A stretch of 64,000 nt of DNA from CBFDBF01 sp050291465 (GTDB taxonomy: Bacteria; Pseudomonadota; Gammaproteobacteria; Chromatiales; Chromatiaceae): the NCBI GenBank assembly GCA_050291465.1, contig JBNKJV010000006.1:1-64000 (forward strand). Reading direction: 5' to 3'. A program made the translations under genes and the position numbers. Shown piece after piece: positions 16,523 through 25,400 of this stretch. How positions within the stretch are numbered: position 1 is the first letter of the stretch; every line of letters begins with the position of its first letter. The notes beneath the pieces were generated by a model, which saw only the letters and a list, made by a program, of their open reading frames with translations, made no database searches and was not told where the DNA came from.

Positions 16523-17887
16523 TCACTGAGCCGGTATATGGCCCCAGCGTAGAACCACCCTCGCCCCACCGAGATCGCTCCGTTCGATCACCAGACTCCC
16601 GTCATAGAGCCTGACGATCTCTTCGGTGATGCTGAGCCCGATGCCCTGCCCCGGGATCTGCTGATCCCCCCGCCCGCCGCGGCGCAACAGCTCCCCTACC
16701 TCTCCCTCGGCGATGCCCGGTCCGTCGTCCTCCACCAGGATGGCGAGCGCCGGCGGCTCGCCGTCCACCCCTGGGCGGGTCAGGGTACGGATCCGCACCA
16801 TGCCGCGGCAGTACTTGAAGGCGTTATCCAGCACGTTCCCCAGGATTTCGAACAGATCTCCCCCATCACCGAAAAACCGTGCTTCATCCGCCTCTTCCAG
16901 CAGACAGGTCACCCCTTTGTCCAGATAGACCTTTTCCAGGGCCGTCACGATCTTCTCCAGGACCGGCGCGAGGTCCACCGCCTGGACCACATCCGACCTG
17001 CCTGCCGCCGCCGCCCGCTGCAACTGGTACTGCACGATGTCGTTCATTCGCGGCACCTGTTCCCGCACCGCCTGCCGTAACGTGTCCTCTCTGCCCGAGT
17101 CAACCGCACCCTGCAGCACCGCCAACGGCGTCTTCAGGCTGTGGGCAAGATCTCCGAGGCTGTTTCTATAGCGCTCCTGACTGGCCTGCCCATGATGGAT
17201 CAACAGATTGATATTCTGTGTCAATCCACGCAGCTCTGATGGATAGTCCCCCTGCAGGGCGTCCGCCTCCCCGGTTTTGATCCGCCCCAGGTCCCGGGCC
17301 ACCCTGCGCAGTGGCCCCAGCCCCCAGCGCAGGACCGCGCCCTGCACCACCAGCAACAACACCGCCGCGCCCCCCAGCCATAGAAACAGGGTAAGCCGGA
17401 AACGGGCAATCTGGGCCGCCATGTCGGCTCCGCTTTCCGCAACGACAACGGTATAGGCCAGCTCCCGGCCCCGTTTATCCTCCCACACCAGGCCGAACGC
17501 GAGCAGATAGAGGCCCTCTCCGGCAGCGTCATGCAGGAAACGCTTCTCCCCCGCTTTCAGCTCCGGAGCATAATCCATGTTCCGGCCCACGAGGGAAGGG
17601 GACTGCCAGCGATAGGCACCCTCCTCTCCGACAATGCGTGCGTAAAGACCGGAATCCGGATTGGAAAAGCGGGGATCAGGCAGAGTCTCCGGCATACGCA
17701 TACGCCCGGAGGTATTGGTATCCGCCGCCGCCAGCAGTGCATAGATGTGTCCCTGAAGACGATCTTTCAGCGCCACTTCCACGCTATCCCGGAAGGCTTT
17801 GTCCAGAGCATATCCGGAGAGCCCGAAAAAAGCGGCGAGCACGAACGACGCCGCGAGCACCATTCGCAGGTGAATGGAAAGGGGCAT
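16523..17887 (-). CDS. sensor histidine kinase, PhoQ-like
   Basis: The 454-residue protein has membrane segments at about 8-28 and 164-186 flanking a periplasmic sensor region, a HAMP-like linker, a dimerisation H-box with the phosphorylated His near 249 (LAHSLKTPL), and an ATPase domain with N box NVLDNAFKY and G boxes DDGPGIAEG and GQGIGLSI. The ATG at 17887 shares one base with the stop of the response regulator gene (TGATG). Domain layout fits PhoQ-type kinases; the signal (Mg2+, peptides or another) cannot be read from sequence. Confidence 0.92.
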   Translation of the reverse strand: MPLSIHLRMVLAASFVLAAFFGLSGYALDKAFRDSVEVALKDRLQGHIYALLAAADTNTSGRMRMPETLPDPRFSNPDSGLYARIVGEEGAYRWQSPSLVGRNMDYAPELKAGEKRFLHDAAGEGLYLLAFGLVWEDKRGRELAYTVVVAESGADMAAQIARFRLTLFLWLGGAAVLLLVVQGAVLRWGLGPLRRVARDLGRIKTGEADALQGDYPSELRGLTQNINLLIHHGQASQERYRNSLGDLAHSLKTPLAVLQGAVDSGREDTLRQAVREQVPRMNDIVQYQLQRAAAAGRSDVVQAVDLAPVLEKIVTALEKVYLDKGVTCLLEEADEARFFGDGGDLFEILGNVLDNAFKYCRGMVRIRTLTRPGVDGEPPALAILVEDDGPGIAEGEVGELLRRGGRGDQQIPGQGIGLSITEEIVRLYDGSLVIERSDLGGARVVLRWGHIPAQ

Positions 17888-18570
17888 CAAGTGCCGTCCT
17901 TCTCCAGACGAAAGCGGTATCCGCGACCCCGCAGGGTCTCTATGGGTTCCAGGGTCTTGTCCGGATCCAGCTTTCGCCGCAGACGGCCCACGAATACCTC
18001 AAGGACGTTGCTGTCCCGGTCAAAATCCTGGTCGTAGATGTGTTCCGTCAAAACTGTTTTAGAGACCACTTCCCCCGGATGCAGCATCAGATACTCCAGG
18101 ACCCGATACTCGTAGGCAGTAAGGGAGATCTCCTCACCGCACAGGGCGACGGTCTGGCGTGTGGTGTCCAGCGTGATCGGACCGTACTCCACCACCGGAA
18201 CGGAGAGGCCGACGCTGCGCCGCAACAGAGCGTTGAGTCGCGCCGACAACTCCTCGAAATGAAAAGGCTTCACCAGGTAATCATCGGCTCCAGCCCCTAA
18301 CCCTTCGACCTTATCCTGCCAGTTGCCCCGGGCCGTCAGGATCAGTATCGGCAACTCTTTGCCCTCCTTACGCAGGGCCTTGATCAGGTCGATTCCAGAG
18401 AGCTTGGGCAGACCTATGTCTATGATAGCGAGATCAATCGGGTATTCCCTGCCGAGATAAAGGCCCTCTTCCCCGTCCGCAGCCGCATCCACCGAGTAGC
18501 CCCGATCTGTTAACTGACGGACCAGTTGTTCCCGCAGCGCTTTTTCGTCCTCTACAAGGAGTATTCGCAT
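17887..18570 (-). CDS. OmpR/PhoP-family response regulator
   Basis: The 227-residue protein has a receiver domain (about 1-118; acidic pocket Glu7/Asp8, phosphorylated Asp51 in IIDIGLPKLSG, Lys in YLVKPFHFEE) and a C-terminal winged helix (about 128-222, SLTAYEYRVLEYLMLHPGEV). It closely resembles PhoP. It lies 18 bp after the PepSY gene and is coupled to the kinase gene, so the four genes from 19532 to 16523 probably form one operon. Confidence 0.93.
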   Translation of the reverse strand: MRILLVEDEKALREQLVRQLTDRGYSVDAAADGEEGLYLGREYPIDLAIIDIGLPKLSGIDLIKALRKEGKELPILILTARGNWQDKVEGLGAGADDYLVKPFHFEELSARLNALLRRSVGLSVPVVEYGPITLDTTRQTVALCGEEISLTAYEYRVLEYLMLHPGEVVSKTVLTEHIYDQDFDRDSNVLEVFVGRLRRKLDPDKTLEPIETLRGRGYRFRLEKDGT

Positions 18571-18588
18571 TGGAGGCTACCCGGGCCT

Positions 18589-18912
18589 TCAGCGCAACTG
18601 CTGTCCGGTACGGGCGTCAATCCGGAAATTCCGCACCTTACCGTCCGGGGTAAGTATCCTGATCATGTGCACCGGACGTCCATCGATGAACTGCGTTTCC
18701 GCCGCCAGTACCCGGCCGCCGGTTCGATCGCGGATACGCGCCACGGCGCGATCCAGCTCCTGATTCCGCAACTGCTCCTGGCTGCCGAAGGTGCCGGCAG
18801 CGGGTGGCGAGCTCCCCTCCCGGTGTTGATAGCGCTGCGCAGCCGCCGGCTCGAGCACCAGCAGACTGCTGAGCAGCAACATCACCGCAAGGATATTTCT
18901 CTTTTTAATCAC
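18589..18912 (-). CDS. exported PepSY-domain protein
   Basis: The 107-residue protein has a signal peptide (about 1-25, ending EPAAAQ) and one PepSY domain in the C-terminal half (LDRAVARIRDRTGGRV, then VHMIRILTPDGKVRNF). PepSY domains are often periplasmic modulators of proteases or kinases. There is no ATG. GTG at 18912 makes a GTGA overlap with the stop of the upstream gene and has GAGAGG upstream, so it is preferred over the GTG or TTG before it. Being directly ahead of a two-component pair suggests it modulates or is controlled by that pair; this is inference. Confidence 0.8.
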   Translation of the reverse strand: MIKKRNILAVMLLLSSLLVLEPAAAQRYQHREGSSPPAAGTFGSQEQLRNQELDRAVARIRDRTGGRVLAAETQFIDGRPVHMIRILTPDGKVRNFRIDARTGQQLR

Positions 18913-19532
18913 CACCAAACCTCTCTTCTCGGCTGCTCTTGATACCAGAAGGGCCCATCGCTGTCACTGTAACCTCCGTCCGGCACCCAGCCGTCGACTC
19001 TACCGCTCCTTGGATCCACGGTCACCTGGATAGGGATCCAGCGGCCGGGGCGTTCCCGGGTCCGGGTATGGAAGACCTTGCCCTTATAGCGGTATTTTAC
19101 ACGATACCCGACCAGTTGCTCACGACTGCGGTAGTCGTCCCGGTACTCGCAGCGACGTTCCACCGTGGAGTAGCCGTCGTCATTGCGGTTGTTACCGATG
19201 TTGTAACCGATCGCACCTCCCAGCAGTACGCCGGCTATGGTCGCCGCATCCTGCCCGTGGCCGTTGCCGAACTGGCTACCCACGACACCGCCGATAATGG
19301 CCCCGGTCAGGGTCGGCAGGTAATCATAATCATCACCTTGTTCCTGGTAATATACCTGTTCATTCCAACAGTGCTGCCGGGGCACAGCCCCGGTAGTCTG
19401 CTGGTAGATCGGTTTTACATCTATGACCCTGGCCTGGTCATAGAAACTGTTGCCCCTGTGACCCGCCGTCGCGATACCTGAGGTCAGCAATACGGCAAGC
19501 CCGAGGATGATGGCCACAGTTTTCCTCATCAT
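18909..19532 (-). CDS. exported glycine-zipper 2TM protein
   Basis: The 207-residue protein has a signal peptide (about 1-23, ending GIATA), a glycine-zipper stretch (about 73-112, with LTGAIIGGVVGSQFGNGHGQ and GVLLGGAIGYNIG) and a C-terminal domain with several Tyr and Arg residues (CEYRDDYRSREQLVGYRVKY). Such Rick_17kDa/SlyB-type proteins are usually associated with the outer membrane. SlyB is a PhoP target in enterics, so the arrangement with a PhoPQ-like pair is suggestive. A good GAGGAG site precedes the ATG pair. The 185 bp upstream (19533-19717) shows no gene. Confidence 0.82.
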   Translation of the reverse strand: MMRKTVAIILGLAVLLTSGIATAGHRGNSFYDQARVIDVKPIYQQTTGAVPRQHCWNEQVYYQEQGDDYDYLPTLTGAIIGGVVGSQFGNGHGQDAATIAGVLLGGAIGYNIGNNRNDDGYSTVERRCEYRDDYRSREQLVGYRVKYRYKGKVFHTRTRERPGRWIPIQVTVDPRSGRVDGWVPDGGYSDSDGPFWYQEQPRREVWW

Positions 19533-19717
19533 CTTTTTTCTCCTCTCTTATCAAGCTGAATCGGGAGTGGTGAGAGCTCTTTCCCTCTTCCTGAACAAAG
19601 CATACGGCGCTGTTACTGAATGCCTGCTGAACGACGCGCTGGGAACGGCTTCTGCCGCCGCGAGATGAATGCTATTCTTCCTCCAGTCCCGGAAACCCTA
19701 TGGTGGAACCCCGTCCC

Positions 19718-19936
19718 ATGCCCTATTTCATCTACCGAATACATGCCGATAACCGGCTGGAAAATATCGATTCCCTGGAGAAATACCGGGACGCGAAAAT
19801 GATGGTCAGGGAGCTCTGGGCCAGGGAGGATAAGGAGTCCGGCGTGATGATCCGGATGATCTATGCCGAGACCCTGGGTGAAGCCGAGAAACTGCTGTCC
19901 ACCCCGCGAGACGACCGGATCATAGGTGACGACTGA
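19718..19936 (+). CDS. conserved-looking hypothetical protein, 72 residues
   Basis: The protein begins MPYFIYRIHADNRLENIDSL and is highly charged, with an amphipathic middle (EKYRDAKMMVRELWARE) and an acidic end. There is no signal peptide. An alternative ATG lies at 19700, six codons upstream. The end overlaps the glycosyltransferase start by 11 bp, which suggests translational coupling. I do not know its function. Confidence 0.65.
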   Translation: MPYFIYRIHADNRLENIDSLEKYRDAKMMVRELWAREDKESGVMIRMIYAETLGEAEKLLSTPRDDRIIGDD

Positions 19937-20963
19937 TCAGACATCGGAGGCGGTCAAGGCACCCCTGTCAGTCCTGCTGCCGTTCCGAAACGGCGCCTCT
20001 ACGCTGGATGAGTGCGTGGATTCCATTCAGTCTCAGACCTGGCGTGATTTTGAGTTACTCGCCGTTAACGACCATTCCAGCGATGAATCCCTGACCGTTC
20101 TTCGTTCCCGGGCACGCAGTGATCCGCGTATACGCGTGCTGCAGAATCCCGGCCGCGGCCTGGTTGCCGCCCTGAACCACGGTCTGCAGAAGGCGGAGGG
20201 AGATTTGGTGGCCCGTATGGATGCCGATGACCGCATGCACCCGGAAAGGCTGCTCAAGCAGTTGCGCTACCTGCGACAGAACCCGGATATCGCGGCAGTC
20301 GGAAGCCGGGCCAGGCTGTTTCCGGAAAACGCAATAAGAAGCGGATTCCGCGAGTACATGCGCTGGCAGAACGCCTGTCTGCGGCCGGAGGAGATCGCCC
20401 GCGATATCTATATTGAGGCACCGCTGATCCATCCTACGGTCATGTATCGCAGAGCCGCAGTTCTGGACCTGGGCGGATACCGGGACGGCCCTTTTCCGGA
20501 AGATTACGATCTCTGGCTGCGTTTCCACCATTCCGGACTCCGGATGGCCAAGCTCGATGTGTCGCTGCTGGAGTGGCGGGAGGATCCGGAGCGCACCTCG
20601 CGGGTGGATCCACGCTATGATCGTGAGGCCTTCGACGGACTCCGTGCACACTATCTGGCCAAGGATTCCCGGCTTCGTTCACGGCGCCATAACTTTGTCT
20701 TCTGGGGTGCCGGCCGCCGCACCCGCCAACGTTGTCGCCATCTGCAGAACAAGGGATTTACGCCTCGAGCATGGGTAGATATAGATCCCTGTAAGATCGG
20801 TAACCGCCTGCAAGGGGTTCCGGTGGTCCCGCCGGAGTGGCTGCGCTCCAACCGCACATTCGTGCTCTGCTACGTAACCAACCACGGGGCCCGTGAATTG
20901 ATTACGCATCAGTTGTTGGAATACGGCTATCTGGCCGGTCGCGATTTTCTTATGGTGGGTTAA
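19926..20963 (+). CDS. family 2 glycosyltransferase with extra C-terminal domain
   Basis: The 345-residue protein has a GT-A fold at about 10-230: LLPFRNGASTLDECVDSI, AVNDHSSDES, the metal-binding DAD of ARMDADDRM and FPEDYDLWLR. The C-terminal about 85 residues (from FVFWGAGRRTRQR) look like a separate nucleotide-binding-type domain with a GAG-like loop and WVDIDPCKIG. The start is GTG at 19926. The acceptor is unknown. It is convergent with the lytic transglycosylase; a small CCCGC-TTTA-GCGGG hairpin lies between them (20979-20992). Confidence 0.88.
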   Translation: MTTDQTSEAVKAPLSVLLPFRNGASTLDECVDSIQSQTWRDFELLAVNDHSSDESLTVLRSRARSDPRIRVLQNPGRGLVAALNHGLQKAEGDLVARMDADDRMHPERLLKQLRYLRQNPDIAAVGSRARLFPENAIRSGFREYMRWQNACLRPEEIARDIYIEAPLIHPTVMYRRAAVLDLGGYRDGPFPEDYDLWLRFHHSGLRMAKLDVSLLEWREDPERTSRVDPRYDREAFDGLRAHYLAKDSRLRSRRHNFVFWGAGRRTRQRCRHLQNKGFTPRAWVDIDPCKIGNRLQGVPVVPPEWLRSNRTFVLCYVTNHGARELITHQLLEYGYLAGRDFLMVG

Positions 20964-21038
20964 CTATATTACGCACGACCCGCTTTAGCGGGACAGAGTT
21001 GCGGTATCTGCTGGAGCTGTGTCGAAGCCGGAATGGAC

Positions 21039-21707
21039 TTAGTCGGCGGCGGTTCCCTGGGTCAGCGCCAGGTTCAGTGCCACTGTCTGTTTGCGGTTCT
21101 GCAAATAGAATCCGATTACCTTTTTTACATACTGCCGGGTTTCGGGGAACGGTGGAACCCGGTTGCCGTATCTCTTTACCGCGTTCTCGCCGGCATTGTA
21201 GGCGGCCAGCGCCAGCTTAAGGTCGTTGCGGAACAATGTGAGAAGATCCCGCAGGTAACGTGCTCCACCCTCCAGATTAGCCCTGGGGTCCCGTCTGTCG
21301 GTAACGCCGTAACGGCGGGCGGTATCCGGCATCAACTGCATGAGCCCTACCGCACCGGCCCTGGAGACGGCGTTTGGATTATATCCGGACTCCGCCTTAA
21401 TCACCGCATGCAACAGCTCCGGATAAAGCCGGTTACGTTTGGCCACATCATCGATCATGCTGGAATAGTGGGCTAAGTTCCTCTGATAAGCCGCTTGGTC
21501 AACGCGCGACCTGGCCCGTTCCATCAGACGATCCGACCCGGAACGCCAAAGCAGCCTGTATCCCCCCTTCTTTACCGGTTTATCGGTAAACAGGATATTG
21601 CCGTCATAATCCTGGTATTTATAGATCTCAGCGTATGCGGATTGGCCGATCAACAGACCACCGATCAGCAGTAACCCGGTCGTTATTTTTGTGGAAATCT
21701 TGTTCAC
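21039..21707 (-). CDS. periplasmic lytic transglycosylase (DUF4124 plus SLT)
   Basis: The 222-residue exported protein has a signal peptide ending QSAYA, a short DUF4124 segment (EIYKYQDYDGNILFTDKP), and a C-terminal soluble lytic transglycosylase domain (about 90-200) with the catalytic Glu in VIKAESGYNPNAVS and the motif GLMQLMPDTARRYGV. It cleaves MurNAc-GlcNAc with formation of 1,6-anhydroMurNAc. No ATG exists near the start; GTG at 21707 follows GGGGTGG, with GTG at 21713 as alternative. Confidence 0.9.
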   Translation of the reverse strand: MNKISTKITTGLLLIGGLLIGQSAYAEIYKYQDYDGNILFTDKPVKKGGYRLLWRSGSDRLMERARSRVDQAAYQRNLAHYSSMIDDVAKRNRLYPELLHAVIKAESGYNPNAVSRAGAVGLMQLMPDTARRYGVTDRRDPRANLEGGARYLRDLLTLFRNDLKLALAAYNAGENAVKRYGNRVPPFPETRQYVKKVIGFYLQNRKQTVALNLALTQGTAAD

Positions 21708-21826
21708 AACCACCCCAAAAAAACTTCTAGCCTTTCTACCTTAGAATATCCAGGAAAAAAATCAATAAGTTAACGCTAAAATCTAGAACGTTTCACAGTC
21801 ATTTAGCGAACGATTTGTAATATTCT

Positions 21827-22315
21827 TTAGCGTCCGCAGCATTTTTTGTATTTTTTTCCGCTGCCGCAGGGGCAGGGATCGTTGCGTCCCACCTTGGGCT
21901 GCGTATGGACGACGGTCTCCGGCGCCGCCAGCTTGCCGTCCACGTAATACCAACGGCCGTCCTTTTTACTGAAGCGGCTGAATTCATGATGGCTACGAAC
22001 AGCACCCTTCTCCTTGAAGTGGGCCACGAATTCCACCATTCCATCTTCATCCGTTTCCCCGCCGCGTTCGCTGGATCGGATCTCCAGACCCAACCAATCG
22101 GAGTTCGCCGCCCAACGGCGTGTGGCCTGTTCATCGTAATCGGCGCGATGGGAGGGATGCAGCGTTGTACCAAGATATTCTATGGTACCTGTCACGTAGG
22201 CACTGTAGCGGGAACGCATCAGTGCCTCGGCGGTGGCGGCGATCCGCTCCCCGGAGATAAGCGGACCGCAGCACTGATCATATTCGCGCTCGGAACCGCA
22301 AGGGCATTCGCTCAT
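21827..22315 (-). CDS. ychJ: YchJ-family SEC-C motif protein
   Basis: The 162-residue protein has an N-terminal zinc motif (MSECPCGSEREYDQCCGP), the YchJ NTF2-like core (LMRSRYSAYVTGTIEYL) and a C-terminal SEC-C motif (NDPCPCGSGKKYKKCCG). Start at 22315, preceded by GGAGGGAG; the longer frame has an unrelated N-terminal extension. The family function is not settled. Confidence 0.92.
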   Translation of the reverse strand: MSECPCGSEREYDQCCGPLISGERIAATAEALMRSRYSAYVTGTIEYLGTTLHPSHRADYDEQATRRWAANSDWLGLEIRSSERGGETDEDGMVEFVAHFKEKGAVRSHHEFSRFSKKDGRWYYVDGKLAAPETVVHTQPKVGRNDPCPCGSGKKYKKCCGR

Positions 22316-22395
22316 CGCTCCCTCCTCCAGCAAAAAATTGAGCCGGGGACTGTACCATGACATCACGCGGTTGCCTATCCGGCGACAGGGCGGGC

Positions 22396-22484
22396 ACAGC
22401 AGGTTTTGGAAGTTTGAAGTTAGTAGTTTGTAGAAAGACGCGGAATCGTAAAAACCCCCTACTTCTCACTTCTAACTTACAACC
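22396..22484. repeat. opposed seven-base repeats (GAAGTTA type)
   Basis: TTTTGGAAGTTTGAAGTTAG is followed after about 45 bp by the opposed CTTCTCACTTCTAACTTA. The right copy overlaps the last codons region of hrpA on the minus strand. It belongs to the same family as 12718, 30211 and 41528. Confidence 0.5.
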
Positions 22485-25400
22485 CCAGTTCCCGCCAGCG
22501 CTGCTCCAGCCTTTTCAGGGAAACCGGATAGGCGGTCTTCAGTTCCTGGGCAAAGAGCGACACCCGCAGTTCCTCGATGGCCCAGCGCATCTCCTCGATG
22601 CGTTCATCCCTACGTCCCCGTTTTCGATAGCTCTCTTCCCGCTCCCGCCACTTTTGGTACAACCCCTGCATCTCCTGCATACGTGTCCCGTCGCGGGCGG
22701 CCGCATGGCTCAGTTTTTCCAGCCGCAGGCCTATCGCCTTCAGATAGCGGGGGAGCTGTTTGAGCTGTTGATAGGGGGTATGCCGCAAAAAGCCGACATA
22801 TACCAGGCGGTCCAGTTGTTGTTTTATATCCGCCAGGGATGCCATCCAGTTGATCTGGGTGATCCCGGACAGGGCCTTGCGTACCTGCTGGTAGCAGTCG
22901 AGTATCTCCCCCACCAGCACCGTAATCTCGTTGGTCACGGTAATAAGGGAGCCCTTGCGCTGGGAGATACGTTCCAGAAACTGCCGCTCATCACGTATTC
23001 CTGGCATACCTTCGATAAAGGCCAGATCGAGGATCAGGGCGATCAGTTCGTTTTCCAGGTCGTCTCCGGCCGGCGGCTCCCACCCTTGCGGCGTCGGTGC
23101 CGCCTTGGCGTATTGCAGACGCATCCTCTCCAACCCGTTCAGATTGCGACGGAGAAAACGCACATCCCGGGATAACTGCAGCATAAATAATCTGCGTAAC
23201 CCGGACCGGTTTTCCCTTGCGGCATTGGCCTGGGAATCCAGGACCCTTAGCGCCACACTATCCCTCTGGTCCACCAGCGCGGGGAAACCGCGCAATTTGA
23301 TACCGCCCCGATCCATTTCCACCGTCTCCGGAAGCTCTCCGAAATCCCAGCTCCTGATACCCTCCCGTTCCAGATGCACAGCCGGCAACTGATGGTAGGC
23401 ATTATGCTCCTTTCCGCCATGACGCTGCTGCAACAACAGCAGATCGCGTCCGGTATCGATCTGCCCGCCTTGCTCATCCAGCACCCGGAAATTCATCCTG
23501 AGATGTTCGGGAATGCTCTCCTCGCGCCAGGCATCCTCCGGGATATGGAGGCCGCTCATGGCCTTCAACTGTTCCGACAAGGCGAGTATCAGGGGCTTGT
23601 CCGAAGGATGCAGCAGCTTGAGGCAGGCATCCGCGTAATCTGGTGCCGGAACAAAGGATTTGCGAAGCTGCTTGGGCAGACTTCGCAACAGTGCAACGAC
23701 GAGATCCGGCAACAGGCCCGGCACCAACCATTGGCAACGCTCTTCGGATACCTGATTGAGCACCGCCTGCGGCACCTTGAGGGTAACGCCGTCCTCCGGG
23801 TGGCCGGGCTCAAAACGATACTCCAGGGGCAACTGCATACCGTTGAGATCAAACAGGTCCGGGAACTGCTCCGCCGACGCCTCGGCCGCCCCCTGGCGGG
23901 TTAAATCCTGCAACCGCATGTGCAGAATCTTGGGTTCGGTGCGGGTTATTCCGCGCAACCATTTTTCGAACTGCGGCGTACTGTATACCCCTTCCGGAAG
24001 ACGCCGGTCGTAATAGTCGTAGATCACCTGCTGATCCACCAGCAGATCCTGACGGCGTATCTTGTGCTCCCATCCCCGGACCTGCTCCATGAGCTCCCGA
24101 TTGTGGCGCCAGAAAGGAGCCCGGGTATGAAAATCCCCCTCCACCAGGGCGAAACGAATGAATATCTCCCGTGCTTCCTGCGGATTAATAGGGCCGTAGT
24201 TGATTTTCCGTCTGGGAACCAGGGTGAGCCCGAAAAGGATAACCTTCTCATAGGCGGCCACCTGGCCGCGATTCTTCTCCCAGTGCGGCTCCGAATAGCT
24301 GCGTTTGATCAGGTGCCCTGCGAGGGACTCCACCCATTCCGGGCGCACCGCCGCGACTGTACGCGCATAGAGCTTGGTGGTCTCCACCAGCTCCGCGGCC
24401 ACCACCCATTTCGGCTGTTTCTGAAACAGACCGGAACCGGGAAAGATGTGAAAACGGCTGTTGCGCGCACCCTGATAATCCCGTTCCCTGCTCCGGTCTT
24501 TGAAACCCACATGACTCAGCAGACCGCTCAATATTGCCTTGTGGATCTCCTCATATCCCGCCTCCGCACTGTTTTCCTTATAGCCCATCTCGTGCATCTG
24601 GCCCCGCAGCTGGTGATGGATATCGTGCCACTCCTGGACCCTGATCCAGGACAGAAAATTATCGCGGCAATAGCTGCGGAACTTGCGCTTACTCAGGTGG
24701 CGGCGGCGCTCCTCCAGGTGTTCCCAGAGCTTCAGGAAAGCGAGAAAATCCGACTCCTGGTGCCGATAGTGATGATGCGCTTCGTCCGCTGCCTGCTGCC
24801 GCTCGATGGGCCGTTCCCGGGGATCCTGGATACTCATGGCCGCGGCGATAACCAGTATCTCCCTAAGACAGCCGGTATGAGCCGCTTCCAGCAGGATCCT
24901 TCCGATACGTGGGTCCACAGGCAGTTTTCCGAGCATACGACCGAGCCGCGTCACCTTGCGATCCCCGCTCACCGCCCCGATCTCCTCCAATACCCGATAA
25001 CCGTCCTTGACCAGCCGGGTATCCGGAGCATCGACGAAGGGAAAGTCAGCGATCTCGCCGAATCCGAGGATCTTCATCTGCAGTATCACCGAGGCGAGGT
25101 TGGTGCGCAGGATCTCCGCTTCGGTAAACTGCCGACGGGAATCGTAGTCGTCTTCCGAGTAGAGGCGGATGCAGACACCGGCGGCCACCCGACCGCAACG
25201 ACCCTTGCGCTGATCGGCGCTGGCCTGGGAGATTCGTTCGACGGGCAGACGCTGTACCTTGCTGCGGTAGCTATAACGACTTATACGGGCAAAGCCGGCG
25301 TCGATGACATAGCGTATACCCGGAACCGTCAGGGAGGTCTCGGCAACATTAGTGGCCAGGATGATGCGCCGCTGTCCGGAGGGATGAAATATACGGGTCT

